Assembly: GCF_031179285.1 (NCBI RefSeq) | Contig: NZ_JAPSHY010000012.1 | Span: 1 to 64,000 of the forward strand | Direction: 5' to 3' | DNA: 64,000 nucleotides | DNA from: Microbacterium sp. | GTDB lineage: Bacteria; Actinomycetota; Actinomycetes; Actinomycetales; Microbacteriaceae | Shown: one piece after another, positions 8,038-16,592 of the stretch | Layout: every line of letters starts with the position of its first letter | Numbering within the stretch: the first letter of the stretch is position 1 | Program-made: the position numbers and the translations under genes | Notes under the pieces: generated by a model | The model's database searches: none | The model's input: the letters and a program-made list of their open reading frames with translations, nothing else | Told to the model about the DNA's origin: nothing

Positions 8038-8472
8038 TCAGCGGGCGAAGTGGCCGCGATAGTACTCGTAGACCCACCCGATGATCGCGACGACGAAGAT
8101 CGCGAGTCCGATCGGAAGGAGGAACTGTCCGACGGCGAGACCGACGACGAACACCGCAGCAGAGCCCGCCAGCACGATGGGCCACCAGGACCAGGGGCTG
8201 AACTCACCGAGCTCCGGGTCACCGTCGTCGATGTCTGCCGTCAGGATGTCTTCCGGCAGCTCGCCGCCCTGCGCCCGGTGGGTGCGGTCGAGGTAGAACG
8301 CGACCATCGCGCCCATGAACGCCGCGAAGAACAGCGCGACAGTACCCACCCACTCGATACGGTTGACGATCTCGAGGTGCTGGTTGGTGAGGATGCTCCA
8401 CCCGGTGTAGACCACACCGACGAGCGCGAAGAAGGCGGTGAGCACCCACCAGAGAATGACGTTGTCGCGCAT
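8038..8472 (-). CDS. ctaF: Cytochrome c oxidase subunit 4, actinobacterial type
   Basis: A 144-aa protein with four hydrophobic segments and a short acidic loop between the second and third (ADIDDGDPELGEF). This is the pattern of CtaF, a small non-catalytic subunit of the actinobacterial aa3 oxidase. Strong family marks are MRDNVILWW-like N-terminal hydrophobics, YLDRTHRAQGGELPED and WSWWPI. It starts 3 nt after the ctaD stop and is the last gene of ctaC-ctaD-ctaF. Confidence 0.93.
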   Translation of the reverse strand: MRDNVILWWVLTAFFALVGVVYTGWSILTNQHLEIVNRIEWVGTVALFFAAFMGAMVAFYLDRTHRAQGGELPEDILTADIDDGDPELGEFSPWSWWPIVLAGSAAVFVVGLAVGQFLLPIGLAIFVVAIIGWVYEYYRGHFAR

Positions 8473-8475
8473 GGC

Positions 8476-10218
8476 TCAGTGGACCTCTCGTTCGCCGGCG
8501 TATGCGGGCTCGGGGACGGGGAACGCCTGCTCCGCTGCCTCCGGGTGATTCAGATCGAACGCCGGACGCTCACTGCGGATGCGCGGGATCGAGGTGAAGT
8601 TGTGCCGCGGCGGCGGGCAGCTCGTGGCCCACTCGAGCGATGCCCCGTAGCCCCAGGGGTCGTTGACCATGACCTTGGGGGCCTTGCGGGCGGTGATCCA
8701 CACGTTGAGGAAGAACGGCAGCATCGAGGCTCCGAGGATGATCGCGCCGATCGTGGAGACCTGGTTCTGCCAGGTCCAGCCGTCGGCCGCCGAGTAGTCC
8801 GCGTAGCGGCGGACCATGCCGTCGACACCGAGCCAGTGCTGGATGAGGAACGTCATGTGGAAGCCGATGAACAGCATCCAGAAGTGGACGTAGCCGAGGC
8901 GCTCGTTGAGCATGCGTCCGGTCCACTTCGGCCACCAGAAGTAGAAGCCGGCGAACATGGCGAAGACCACGGTGCCGAAGACGACGTAGTGGAAGTGGGC
9001 GACGACGAAGTACGAGTCGCTCAGGTGGAAGTCCAGCGGCGGAGCCGCGAGGATGATGCCGGTCAGACCACCGAAGACGAACGACACGAGGAATCCGAGC
9101 GAGAACACCATCGGCGTTTCGAAGGTGACCGATCCACGCCACATCGTGCCGATCCAGTTGAAGATCTTCACGCCCGTCGGCACCGCGATCAGCATCGTCA
9201 TGAGCGCGAAGAACGGCAGCAGCACGGAGCCGGTCACGTACATGTGATGTGCCCACACGGCGACCGACAGAGCAGCGATCGCGATCGTCGCGTAGACGAG
9301 CGTCTTGTATCCGAAGATCGGCTTGCGGCTGAACACCGGGAAGATCTCCGAGACGATGCCGAAGAACGGCAGCGCGATGATGTACACCTCGGGGTGCCCG
9401 AAGAACCAGAACAGGTGCTGCCACAGGAGCACGCCGCCATTGGCCGGGTCGTAGATGTGCGCGCCGAGGATGCGGTCGGCAGCGGCGGCGAAGATCGCCG
9501 CGGCCAGCACCGGGAAGGCCATGAGGACCAGGAGGCTCGTGACGAGCGTGTTCCACGAGAAGATCGGCATGCGCCACATCGTCATGCCGGGGGCGCGCAT
9601 CGTGATGATGGTCGTGATGAAGTTCACGGCACCGAGGATCGTTCCGAAACCGGAGATGCCGAGGCCGACCATCCAGAGGTTCCCGCCGGCGCCGGGAGTG
9701 AACGTCGCGTTGGCGAGGGGCTGATAGGCGAACCAGCCGAAGGAAGCGGCTCCCTGCGGGGTGAGGAAGCCTGCGACAGCGATCGTGGACCCGAACAGGA
9801 ACAGCCAGAAGGCGAATGCGTTCAGACGCGGGAACGCCACATCGGGTGCGCCCAGCTGAAGCGGGAGGATGGCGTTGGCGAACCCGGCGAACAGCGGCGT
9901 CGCGAACATCAGCAGCATGATCGTGCCGTGCATCGTGAACAGCTGGTTGTACTGCTCCTTGGTCGGGACGATCTGCATCCCGGGGGCGAAGAGTTCCGCA
10001 CGGATGACGAGCGCCATCACTCCGCCGAGCAGGAAGAACAGCACGGATGCGATCAGGTACATGTACCCGATCGTCTTGTGATCGGTGGATGTGATCCACT
10101 TGACGACGATGTTGCCCTTCTGCTCGACGCGCGAGGTGCTCATCAGAGCAGCCTGGCGGGCGGGCAGAGCGGTGGGGCGAGAGCCGTGAGCGTCGAACGA
10201 CGCGGCGCTGGTCGACAT
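8476..10218 (-). CDS. ctaD: Cytochrome c oxidase subunit I
   Basis: The 580-aa catalytic subunit of the aa3 haem-copper oxidase, reducing O2 and pumping protons. Twelve membrane helices are expected. Key motifs are [11 protein letters not shown] (haem a ligand region), [18 protein letters not shown] (CuB His and the His-Tyr cross-link region), WAHHMY (two CuB His) and [13 protein letters not shown] (haem a and a3 His). An N-terminal extension of about 25 residues precedes a second in-frame methionine (MSTSRVEQ), so the true start could be that internal ATG. It sits between ctaC and ctaF with gaps of 3 nt on each side. Confidence 0.96.
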   Translation of the reverse strand: MSTSAASFDAHGSRPTALPARQAALMSTSRVEQKGNIVVKWITSTDHKTIGYMYLIASVLFFLLGGVMALVIRAELFAPGMQIVPTKEQYNQLFTMHGTIMLLMFATPLFAGFANAILPLQLGAPDVAFPRLNAFAFWLFLFGSTIAVAGFLTPQGAASFGWFAYQPLANATFTPGAGGNLWMVGLGISGFGTILGAVNFITTIITMRAPGMTMWRMPIFSWNTLVTSLLVLMAFPVLAAAIFAAAADRILGAHIYDPANGGVLLWQHLFWFFGHPEVYIIALPFFGIVSEIFPVFSRKPIFGYKTLVYATIAIAALSVAVWAHHMYVTGSVLLPFFALMTMLIAVPTGVKIFNWIGTMWRGSVTFETPMVFSLGFLVSFVFGGLTGIILAAPPLDFHLSDSYFVVAHFHYVVFGTVVFAMFAGFYFWWPKWTGRMLNERLGYVHFWMLFIGFHMTFLIQHWLGVDGMVRRYADYSAADGWTWQNQVSTIGAIILGASMLPFFLNVWITARKAPKVMVNDPWGYGASLEWATSCPPPRHNFTSIPRIRSERPAFDLNHPEAAEQAFPVPEPAYAGEREVH

Positions 10219-10221
10219 GGT

Positions 10222-11124
10222 TTACTCAGCCTCTTCCTCGGAGTCGGTCTGGCCCTTCGTTCCGGGGAAGTTGCCGAGACGGTCGTACGCATCGGAGATG
10301 TCTCCGGTGTTGCCCTGCTCCTCGAGCGATTCGAGGTAGGCCTCGTACTCAGCCTGCTCCACGACCTTCACGTTGAAGAGCATCATCGAGTGGTACTCAC
10401 CGCAGAGCTCGGCGCATTTGCCCTGATACTCGCCGACGCGGGTCGGGATGAAGGACCAGGAGTTGTCCTTCCCGATGAACATGTCCTTCTTGTAGAGGAA
10501 GTCGATGATCCAGAAGGAGTGGATGACGTCGCGGGACTGAAGGTCGATCGTGACCTTCTGGTCGACGGGAAGCACCAATGTGGGCAGCTGCGCCTCATCG
10601 ATGTTGCCCTCGGCATCGGGCTGGGCCTGGATGCCCATCGTCCAGACGGCGTCGGAGTTGTCCTCCTCCTCGCCGTTGTACATGAAGTCCCACGCCCACT
10701 GCTTGCCGATCGCAGTGATCTCGACGTCGGGGTCATCCCATACCGTCTCGATCGCGCTCTGGTCGCGGGCGGTGAAGAAGAACATCCCGAGCACGAGGAT
10801 GAGCGGCACGACCGTGTAGAAGATCTCGATCGGCATGTTGTAGCGCATCTGCACGGGCAGGCCGGTCTGGCCCTTGCGGCGGCGATACGCGATCGCCGCC
10901 CATGCCATCAGGGCCCACGTGATCACGCCGACCGCAAGCAGGACGATCCAGGAGTTCACCCAGAGCGACGACACGCGCTCGACCTGGTTGGTGGTGGCGG
11001 TGCCGCCATCCTCGAAGCCCGGAAGATAGCCGTTGAGCTCGGTGGGAGTACATCCCGCCAGAGCCACGGCTGCCGCCACTCCCAGGGGGAGAGCGGCCCA
11101 ACGAAGGCGGCGTTTCGAGGGCAC
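10222..11124 (-). CDS. ctaC: Cytochrome c oxidase subunit II (CuA), lipoprotein
   Basis: A 300-aa protein with a lipoprotein signal ending in the lipobox LAGC (residues about 18-24), two membrane helices, and an external cupredoxin domain with the CuA site CAELCGEYHSMM. It accepts electrons from QcrC. GTG 11124 was chosen because AAAGG precedes it and it gives a normal signal peptide; an ATG 12 codons upstream would add a charged stretch. A TAGACT -10 hexamer lies at 11160-11165, implying a leader of about 30 nt. It is the first gene of ctaCDF. Confidence 0.95.
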   Translation of the reverse strand: MPSKRRLRWAALPLGVAAAVALAGCTPTELNGYLPGFEDGGTATTNQVERVSSLWVNSWIVLLAVGVITWALMAWAAIAYRRRKGQTGLPVQMRYNMPIEIFYTVVPLILVLGMFFFTARDQSAIETVWDDPDVEITAIGKQWAWDFMYNGEEEDNSDAVWTMGIQAQPDAEGNIDEAQLPTLVLPVDQKVTIDLQSRDVIHSFWIIDFLYKKDMFIGKDNSWSFIPTRVGEYQGKCAELCGEYHSMMLFNVKVVEQAEYEAYLESLEEQGNTGDISDAYDRLGNFPGTKGQTDSEEEAE

Positions 11125-11159
11125 GATGCACCTTTCAGATCGCGGACAGGGCACACTCA

Positions 11160-11165
11160 AGTCTA
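11160..11165 (-). promoter_or_regulatory. -10 element of the ctaCDF operon
   Basis: TAGACT on the minus strand, about 35 nt before the ctaC GTG; the leader carries AAAGG as ribosome-binding site. No clear -35 is visible. Confidence 0.4.
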
Positions 11166-11219
11166 GGGCAACCTCACACCTGATTCATGCCAAGCGCGCA
11201 GGTTGGCGGGTGCCTCGAC

Positions 11220-11582
11220 TCAGTGGAAGCTGTCGCCGCAGGCGCAGCTTCCGGCCGCGTTGGGGTTGTCGATCGTGAAGCCCTGCTCGGAGATCGTGTC
11301 CTTGAAATCGATGGATGCGCCGTCGAGATACGGAACGCTCATGTTGTCGACGATGACCTCGACGCCCCCGAAATCGACGGTCTCGTCACCCTCGAGGAAC
11401 CGCTCGTCGAAGTACAGCTGGTAGATGAGACCCGAGCATCCGCCGGGCTGCACGGCGACGCGAAGTCGCAGATCGTCGCGGCCCTCCTGCTCGAGCAGGT
11501 TCTTCACCTTGGTCGCCGCCGCCTCGGTCAGGCTGATGCCGTGGGCGCGGGTGGTCGGTGCTGTCAGTGTGGTGTCGCTCAT
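11220..11582 (-). CDS. erpA: A-type iron-sulfur cluster carrier (ErpA/IscA/HesB family)
   Basis: A 120-aa protein that hands Fe-S clusters to apo-enzymes. The three cluster-ligating cysteines are present: one in VQPGGCSGLIY and two in the C-terminal GSCACGDSF. The length is normal. ATG 11582 follows AAGGAG. A TACAAT hexamer on the minus strand (11627-11632) is a plausible -10. It lies upstream of ctaC with a 95-nt gap that contains the ctaC promoter, so it is probably a separate unit. A role in maturing Rieske or other Fe-S proteins is an inference from function, not from linkage. Confidence 0.92.
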   Translation of the reverse strand: MSDTTLTAPTTRAHGISLTEAAATKVKNLLEQEGRDDLRLRVAVQPGGCSGLIYQLYFDERFLEGDETVDFGGVEVIVDNMSVPYLDGASIDFKDTISEQGFTIDNPNAAGSCACGDSFH

Positions 11583-11645
11583 GTCGCTCCTTGTGACGGG
11601 CCGGGCTCGGCGCAGTGCTCTTATCGATTGTACCGTCGCACCTGC

Positions 11646-11673
11646 GGGAGCGGCGTGTATGGACGCCGCTCCC
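11646..11673 (-). terminator. Hairpin terminator after the M20 peptidase gene
   Basis: The perfect 10-bp stem GGGAGCGGCG / CGCCGCTCCC with an 8-nt loop lies 9 nt beyond the stop of the minus-strand M20 gene. Confidence 0.65.
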
Positions 11674-11681
11674 CTGCGGCA

Positions 11682-13091
11682 TCACCCTGGTTGCGACGTG
11701 GCGTTCATCCGCGCGAGCAACAGGGCCTCAGCTGCGACGGCATTTCGGAAGGTCTGCAGGTGCAGCGACTCGTTCGGGCTGTGCGCGCGTGAGTGGGGGT
11801 CCTCCACCCCGGTCACGAGGATCTGCGCCGCAGGAAACTCCCTCACGAGATCCGCGATGAACGGGATCGACCCGCCGACGCCGAGATCGACAGGCTCCGC
11901 GCCGTAGGCGTCCCTCATCGCATCGCGCGTCATGGAGACGGCCCATCCGCTGGTATCGACGAGGAATCCATCCCCCAGATCAGGGTCGGAGAACGTCACC
12001 TCGGCACCGAACGGCGCGTGTTCTCTCAGATGACGCTGGAGCGACTCGTACGCCTCGCTGCCGGTCTGCCCCGGCGCCACCCGAGCGCTGATGACGACGG
12101 TCACCTCCGGGAGCAACGTGTTCGACGCCTCGGCGACGCTCGTCGCATCGATTCCGATGATCGTGATCGACGGCTTGTTCCAGATGCGGCTGAGGATCGT
12201 CCCCGAACCGATTGGCGTCGTTCCCGGCAGGAGCGCCGCTTCGTCTCGCAGGGTCTGCTCGGTGTACTCGGGCGTCGGAGCGTCGCGCTCGGTCAGGCCT
12301 TCGACCGCCACCGATCCGTCCGCGTCCCAGAGGGTCGACAGAAGCCTGACGGTCACCATCATCGCGTCGGGAACCGCTCCCCCGAACATCCCCGAGTGGG
12401 ACGCGTGATCGAGAGTGCGCACCCGCATCGTGAATCGCGCGTTGCCCCGAAGCGAGACCGTCAGGCCCGGCGTGTGGGAATCCCAGTTGCCGGAGTCCGC
12501 CACCACGATCGCATCGGCGCGAAGGGCGTCTCTGTTGTCGGAGAGGAATCGGGCGAACGAGCGGGAACCGTATTCTTCCTCCCCTTCGATGAACATCGAG
12601 ACCCCGAGATCGAAGTCATCTCCGAGCACCTCGGAGATCGCGCGCAGCGAAGCGATGTGCGCCATGATCCCGGCTTTGTCGTCCGCCGCGCCCCGACCGT
12701 AGAGGCGACCGTCGCGAACCGTCGGCTCGAACGGCGGCGTCTCCCAGAGTTCATCGTCGCCGGGGGGCTGCACGTCGTGATGCGCGTACAACAGGATGGT
12801 CGGCTTGCCATTGCGCGCAGCGCGCGTTGCGAGCACTGCGGGCTGGCCCTGCTCATCGGTGCCGGGGATCGCCGCACGCAGCACGCGCACCTCATCGAAG
12901 ACCCCGGTCTGCGTCGCGAGCGCGGCGACCGCGTCTGCGCTGCGCTCCAGTTGCGTCTGGTCGAACGCCGGCCACGCCATCCCGGGGATGCGGACGAGGT
13001 CGCCGAGGTCCGCCAGTGCGGCCGGTATCCCGGTCGCGACGGCTTCGATGACGGCCGGATCTTCGGGACGGGGAGAAGCAGGAGAGGTCAT
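11682..13091 (-). CDS. M20/M25/M40 family metallo-hydrolase (dipeptidase)
   Basis: A 469-aa zinc-dependent amidohydrolase or dipeptidase. Metal-binding motifs are LLYAHHDVQPPGD (first His/Asp), GRGAADDKAGI (bridging Asp), EGEEEYGS (general-base Glu and metal ligand) and a C-terminal LVTGVEDPHSRAHSPNE with the last His. The middle part is the dimerisation lid. This pattern fits dipeptidases of the PepV/CNDP-like M20 group; the exact substrate is unknown. ATG 13091 lies 7 nt after TAAGAT with no ribosome-binding site, suggesting a leaderless message. It diverges from the DUF3043 gene. Confidence 0.9.
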   Translation of the reverse strand: MTSPASPRPEDPAVIEAVATGIPAALADLGDLVRIPGMAWPAFDQTQLERSADAVAALATQTGVFDEVRVLRAAIPGTDEQGQPAVLATRAARNGKPTILLYAHHDVQPPGDDELWETPPFEPTVRDGRLYGRGAADDKAGIMAHIASLRAISEVLGDDFDLGVSMFIEGEEEYGSRSFARFLSDNRDALRADAIVVADSGNWDSHTPGLTVSLRGNARFTMRVRTLDHASHSGMFGGAVPDAMMVTVRLLSTLWDADGSVAVEGLTERDAPTPEYTEQTLRDEAALLPGTTPIGSGTILSRIWNKPSITIIGIDATSVAEASNTLLPEVTVVISARVAPGQTGSEAYESLQRHLREHAPFGAEVTFSDPDLGDGFLVDTSGWAVSMTRDAMRDAYGAEPVDLGVGGSIPFIADLVREFPAAQILVTGVEDPHSRAHSPNESLHLQTFRNAVAAEALLLARMNATSQPG

Positions 13092-13098
13092 GCGAGTA

Positions 13099-13104
13099 AT
13101 CTTA
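13099..13104 (-). promoter_or_regulatory. -10 element of the M20 peptidase gene (leaderless)
   Basis: TAAGAT on the minus strand, 7 nt before the ATG at 13091. It lies in the 46-bp divergent region shared with the DUF3043 gene. Confidence 0.5.
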
Positions 13105-13137
13105 AGGTGAACCCCCTGTAGCGAACCGAGGATCCTC

Positions 13138-13713
13138 GTGGCCAAGACCCCTGTCTCCCCATCGACGAACGATGATGCCGTCCCAGAGACGCCCGCCGTC
13201 GGAAAGGGCCGCGCGACGCCGACCCGCGCCGAGCGGGAGGCGGCTCGGCGCCGTCCGCTGGTCGCCAACACCAAGGAGGCGAAGGCAGCCGCTCGCGCCG
13301 AGCTCAATGAGCGTCGCGCACGCGCCCAGGCAGGTATGGCCGCGGGCGACGAGCGCTATCTGCCCGTCCGCGACAAGGGCCCGCAGCGCCGCTGGGTGCG
13401 CGACTACGTGGATGCCGGATGGCACCCCGCCGAATTCGTGATGGCCGTGATGGTGCTCGTCATCCTCGCATCCCTCGCCCCGGCCAACCTTGCGATCGCC
13501 TATTGGGCGTACCTGGTCATGATGGCCTACCTGCTCATCGCCGTCGGAGGCATGATCCTGCTGGGTCTGCGGGTCAAGCGCAAGGCTGCGGCGAAGTTCG
13601 GCAAGGAGCGGATGGAGAAGGGGCTCGGCTGGTACGCGGCGATGCGTGCGCTGCAGATGCGCTTCATGCGACTTCCCAAGCCGCAGGTCAAGCGAGGCCA
13701 GTACCCCGACTGA
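13138..13713 (+). CDS. DUF3043 family membrane protein
   Basis: A 191-aa conserved actinobacterial protein of unknown function. The first 75 residues are hydrophilic and rich in Ala, Arg and Lys; two hydrophobic helices follow (about 100-122 and 127-147), then a basic C-terminus. The family signature LPVRDKGPQRRWVRDYVDAG is present just before the first helix, and FMRLPKPQVKRGQ at the end. GTG 13138 has GAGG 6 nt upstream. It converges on pyrD, with a shared hairpin at 13731-13757. No function is known. Confidence 0.85.
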   Translation: MAKTPVSPSTNDDAVPETPAVGKGRATPTRAEREAARRRPLVANTKEAKAAARAELNERRARAQAGMAAGDERYLPVRDKGPQRRWVRDYVDAGWHPAEFVMAVMVLVILASLAPANLAIAYWAYLVMMAYLLIAVGGMILLGLRVKRKAAAKFGKERMEKGLGWYAAMRALQMRFMRLPKPQVKRGQYPD

Positions 13714-13730
13714 GCAGTCAGCACAGAAGA

Positions 13731-13757
13731 GGCCTCATGCTCGTCGAGCGTGAGGCC
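13731..13757. terminator. Bidirectional hairpin between the DUF3043 gene and pyrD
   Basis: GGCCTCATGCTC (13731-13742) pairs with GAGCGTGAGGCC (13746-13757) through a 12-bp stem with one T-G wobble and a 3-nt loop, between two convergent stops. Confidence 0.75.
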
Positions 13758-13771
13758 GTCCTTCGTTCGGT

Positions 13772-14794
13772 TCAGCGGCCGACGAGGCCTCTGTTGATCT
13801 CGCGGCCCCACAGCGGGCCTCGGTAGAGGAACGCGGTGTACCCCTGCACCAGCGTCGCTCCTGCCGCGAGTCGCTCGTTCACATCGTGTGCTGTCTCCAC
13901 GCCTCCGACGGCGATGACGCAGAAGTCCTCGGGCACGACCTCGCGCACGACGCGGAGCACCTGGAGAGAACGCTCCTTCAGCGGCGCGCCCGACAGACCG
14001 CCGGCGCCTGCCGCCTCGACCTCGGCGTCGGGTGTCTTCAGACCGTCGCGGCTGACAGTGGTGTTGTGGGCGACGATGCCCGCCAGTTGTTCGGCGACGG
14101 CCAGCTTCGCGATCGCCGCGATCTCCTCATCGGTGAGATCGGGAGCGATTTTCACCAGCAGCGGGGTCTCCCCTGCAGCGACACGGACCGCGCGGAGCAG
14201 TGGCGCGAGTGTCTCCACTGCCTGGAGCCCGCGAAGGCCTGGGGTGTTCGGCGACGAGACATTGACGGCAAGGTAGTCGGCCAGCGGCGCCAATGCGGTG
14301 GCGGAGGCGACGTAGTCGGCCGTTGCCTCCTCCACCGCGACCACCCTGCTCTTGCCGATGTTCACGCCGATCACAGCATCCGGTGCACCGCGGCGGAGCT
14401 TCGCGAGGCGCCGGGCCGCGGCATCCGCTCCCTCGTTGTTGAAGCCCATCCTGTTGATCACCGCCCGGTCCGCGATCAGCCGGAACAGCCGGGGTTTGGG
14501 ATTGCCCTCCTGCGGGATCGCCGTCACGGTGCCGACCTCGATGTGTCCGAAGCCGAGCGCCGCCAGCCCGCGCACGCCGACCGCGTTCTTGTCGAAGCCG
14601 GCGGCGATGCCCAGAGGCGAAGGGAAGGTCAGTCCGAGCGCTTCCACTCGCAGCGACGGGTCAGGGCGCGTCAGCGCGCGCGTCGCCCAGGAGAACGGCG
14701 GCACCCCGAGGACGCGGATCACCGCCATGCCGGCGTGGTGGGCGAACTCGGGATCGAAGCGCGACAGGACGGCGCGGAAGAGCAGCGGATACAT
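13772..14794 (-). CDS. pyrD: Dihydroorotate dehydrogenase (quinone), class 2
   Basis: A 340-aa FMN enzyme of pyrimidine synthesis that oxidises dihydroorotate to orotate and passes electrons to menaquinone. The N-terminal amphipathic hairpin that marks class 2 is present (YPLLFRAVLSRFDPEFAHH). Other motifs are GLTFPSPLGIAAGFDKNA, FGHIEVGTVT, INRMGFNNEGA, VNVSSPNTPGLR with the catalytic Ser, and IAVGGVETAHD. It is 10 nt downstream of nrdR in the same direction, so probably co-transcribed. Confidence 0.95.
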   Translation of the reverse strand: MYPLLFRAVLSRFDPEFAHHAGMAVIRVLGVPPFSWATRALTRPDPSLRVEALGLTFPSPLGIAAGFDKNAVGVRGLAALGFGHIEVGTVTAIPQEGNPKPRLFRLIADRAVINRMGFNNEGADAAARRLAKLRRGAPDAVIGVNIGKSRVVAVEEATADYVASATALAPLADYLAVNVSSPNTPGLRGLQAVETLAPLLRAVRVAAGETPLLVKIAPDLTDEEIAAIAKLAVAEQLAGIVAHNTTVSRDGLKTPDAEVEAAGAGGLSGAPLKERSLQVLRVVREVVPEDFCVIAVGGVETAHDVNERLAAGATLVQGYTAFLYRGPLWGREINRGLVGR

Positions 14795-14804
14795 CCCTGC
14801 CAGG

Positions 14805-15275
14805 CTACCGCTCGGCGGTCTCGGACTTCGCCTCGTCGGCGCGGAGGTCGTTGATGGCGCTCTCGAAATCGTCGAGTGAGTCGAACGCCTGGTACACGCT
14901 GGCGAATCGCAGGTATGCGACCCTGTCGAGGTCGCGGAGCGGTCCGAGGATCGCCAGGCCGATCTCGTTCGTGTCGAGCTGTGAGACTCCAGTCTGACGG
15001 ACCGCCTCCTCCACTTGCTGCGCGAGGATGGCGAGGTCTGCTTCCGTCACGGGACGCCCCTGACACGCCTTGCGGACGCCGGAGATCACCTTCTCCCGAC
15101 TGAACGGCTCCATGACCCCCGACCGCTTGATCACGTTTAGGCTCGCGGTCTCGGTGGTCGAGAACCGTCCGCCGCACTCCGGGCACTGGCGGCGACGGCG
15201 GATGGAGAGCCCGTCGTCGCTGGTTCGTGAGTCGATCACACGGGAGTCCGGATGACGGCAAAAGGGGCAGTGCAT
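14805..15275 (-). CDS. nrdR: Transcriptional repressor NrdR
   Basis: A 156-aa repressor of ribonucleotide reductase genes. A zinc ribbon is formed by CPFC (from residue 3) and CPECGGRF; the ATP-cone follows ([24 protein letters not shown]). The length is normal. ATG 15275 starts the family-typical MHCPFC. The ATG lies 7 nt after TAGGTT. An AGAGG lies only a few bases before the ATG and is too close to be an ordinary ribosome-binding site. No ribonucleotide reductase gene is in the window, so its target lies elsewhere. Confidence 0.96.
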   Translation of the reverse strand: MHCPFCRHPDSRVIDSRTSDDGLSIRRRRQCPECGGRFSTTETASLNVIKRSGVMEPFSREKVISGVRKACQGRPVTEADLAILAQQVEEAVRQTGVSQLDTNEIGLAILGPLRDLDRVAYLRFASVYQAFDSLDDFESAINDLRADEAKSETAER

Positions 15276-15282
15276 ATCCTCT

Positions 15283-15288
15283 AACCTA
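15283..15288 (-). promoter_or_regulatory. -10 element of nrdR (leaderless)
   Basis: TAGGTT on the minus strand, 7 nt before the nrdR ATG. It lies between nrdR and the end of hisD and overlaps the hisD stop codon. Confidence 0.45.
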
Positions 15289-16590
15289 CGCGGAGAATCG
15301 CGCCTCGACGGCTTCGCCGTGGGCGGGGAGGATCTCGGCATTCGCCAGGGCGACCACGCCTTCTCGCACCGCGCTCAGGGCCGCACGATCGTAGGAGATG
15401 ACCTGCTGAGGGCGCAGGAACGTGTAGGCCCCGAGCCCCGGAGCGTATCGCGCCTGACCTCCGGTGGGAAGAACGTGATTGCTGCCCGCCATGTAGTCGC
15501 CGAGGCTCACCGGAGTCTGATCGCCCACGAAGACCGCGCCCGCGCTGATGAAGACGGATGCCGCCTCCTCCGCGTCGCCGAGGTGCAACTCGAGGTGCTC
15601 CGGCGCGTACGCGTTGCTGAAGGCGATCGCCATCGCGCGGTCGTCGACCAGCACGATCGCGGACTGGGGACCGTCGAGCGCGGCACGGACCCGGGTGCTG
15701 TGCTGTGTGGCCGCCGCCTGCCGCTCGACCTCTTCGGCGACTCGGGCGGCGAGATCTTGCGAATCCGTGACGAGCACGGCCGACGCCTGCTCGTCGTGCT
15801 CCGCCTGGCTGATGAGGTCGGCCGCGATGAGGCGCGCATCCGCGTCGGCGTCAGCGACCACGAGGATCTCGGTCGCTCCGGCCTCGGAATCGGTGCCGAC
15901 GACGCCGGCGACAGCGCGCTTGGCTGAGGCGACGAAGTTGTTGCCGGGACCGGACACGACGTCGACGGGGTCGAGCCCGATGGCGGCGACACCGTGGGCG
16001 AAGGCGCCGATGGCTCCCGCTCCGCCCATCGCGTACACCTCTGTCACCCCGAGCAGTCCGGCTGCGGCGAGGATCGTCGGGTGGATCCGTCCGCCCTGGT
16101 CGGCCTGCGCGGGAGAGGCGAGCGCGATCTGCTGCACGCCGGCGACCTGAGCCGGGACGACGTTCATGATGACGCTCGAGGGGTAGACCGCTTTGCCCCC
16201 GGGGATGTAGACGCCGACGCGGTGCACGGGCTGCCAGCGCTGGGTGATCCTGGCGCCCGCGCCGATCTCGGTGATCTGCGTCGCAGGCACCTGAGCGGCG
16301 GAGGCGACGCGCACGCGCCGGATCGCTTCCTGCAGTGCGTTCCTGACTTCCGGGGCGAGAACGTCGAGCGCCTCGGCGATGTGCTCAGCCGGCACCCGGA
16401 TCGTGTGGCCGCTGACTTCGTCGAATCGTTCGGCCTGATCGCGCAGCGCCTCTTCACCGTGTTCGCGGACGTCGTCGACGAGCCGAGCAGCAATGTCGAG
16501 CGCTTCGGCCCGCGCCTGAGCAGCGCGCGGCACGGCCGCGAGCATGTCAGCCGACGAGAGCTCGCGCCCCCGCAGATCGATGGTGCGCAC
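15286..16590 (-). CDS. hisD: Histidinol dehydrogenase
   Basis: A 434-aa zinc enzyme that oxidises histidinol to histidine in two NAD-dependent steps. Visible motifs are [69 protein letters not shown] and YAPEHLELH with a catalytic His. GTG 16590 was chosen to give the family N-terminus [13 protein letters not shown] precedes it. It starts 2 nt after the stop of the upstream membrane-protein gene, so the two are probably co-transcribed. No other his gene is in the window. Confidence 0.95.
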   Translation of the reverse strand: MRTIDLRGRELSSADMLAAVPRAAQARAEALDIAARLVDDVREHGEEALRDQAERFDEVSGHTIRVPAEHIAEALDVLAPEVRNALQEAIRRVRVASAAQVPATQITEIGAGARITQRWQPVHRVGVYIPGGKAVYPSSVIMNVVPAQVAGVQQIALASPAQADQGGRIHPTILAAAGLLGVTEVYAMGGAGAIGAFAHGVAAIGLDPVDVVSGPGNNFVASAKRAVAGVVGTDSEAGATEILVVADADADARLIAADLISQAEHDEQASAVLVTDSQDLAARVAEEVERQAAATQHSTRVRAALDGPQSAIVLVDDRAMAIAFSNAYAPEHLELHLGDAEEAASVFISAGAVFVGDQTPVSLGDYMAGSNHVLPTGGQARYAPGLGAYTFLRPQQVISYDRAALSAVREGVVALANAEILPAHGEAVEARFSA

Positions 16591-16592
16591 AG

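Noticed and set aside
7888..8084. Small plus-strand frame starting at GTG after GGGAGT, 64 codons
   Set aside because: It runs through the ctaF terminator hairpin and into the ctaF gene on the other strand, has no family resemblance I recognise, and its GGGAG lies too close to the start.
8032..11166. Very long plus-strand open frame of over 1000 codons across ctaF-ctaD-ctaC
   Set aside because: It is the antisense of three clear oxidase genes; its Asp/Arg/His-rich composition is typical of high-GC shadow frames.
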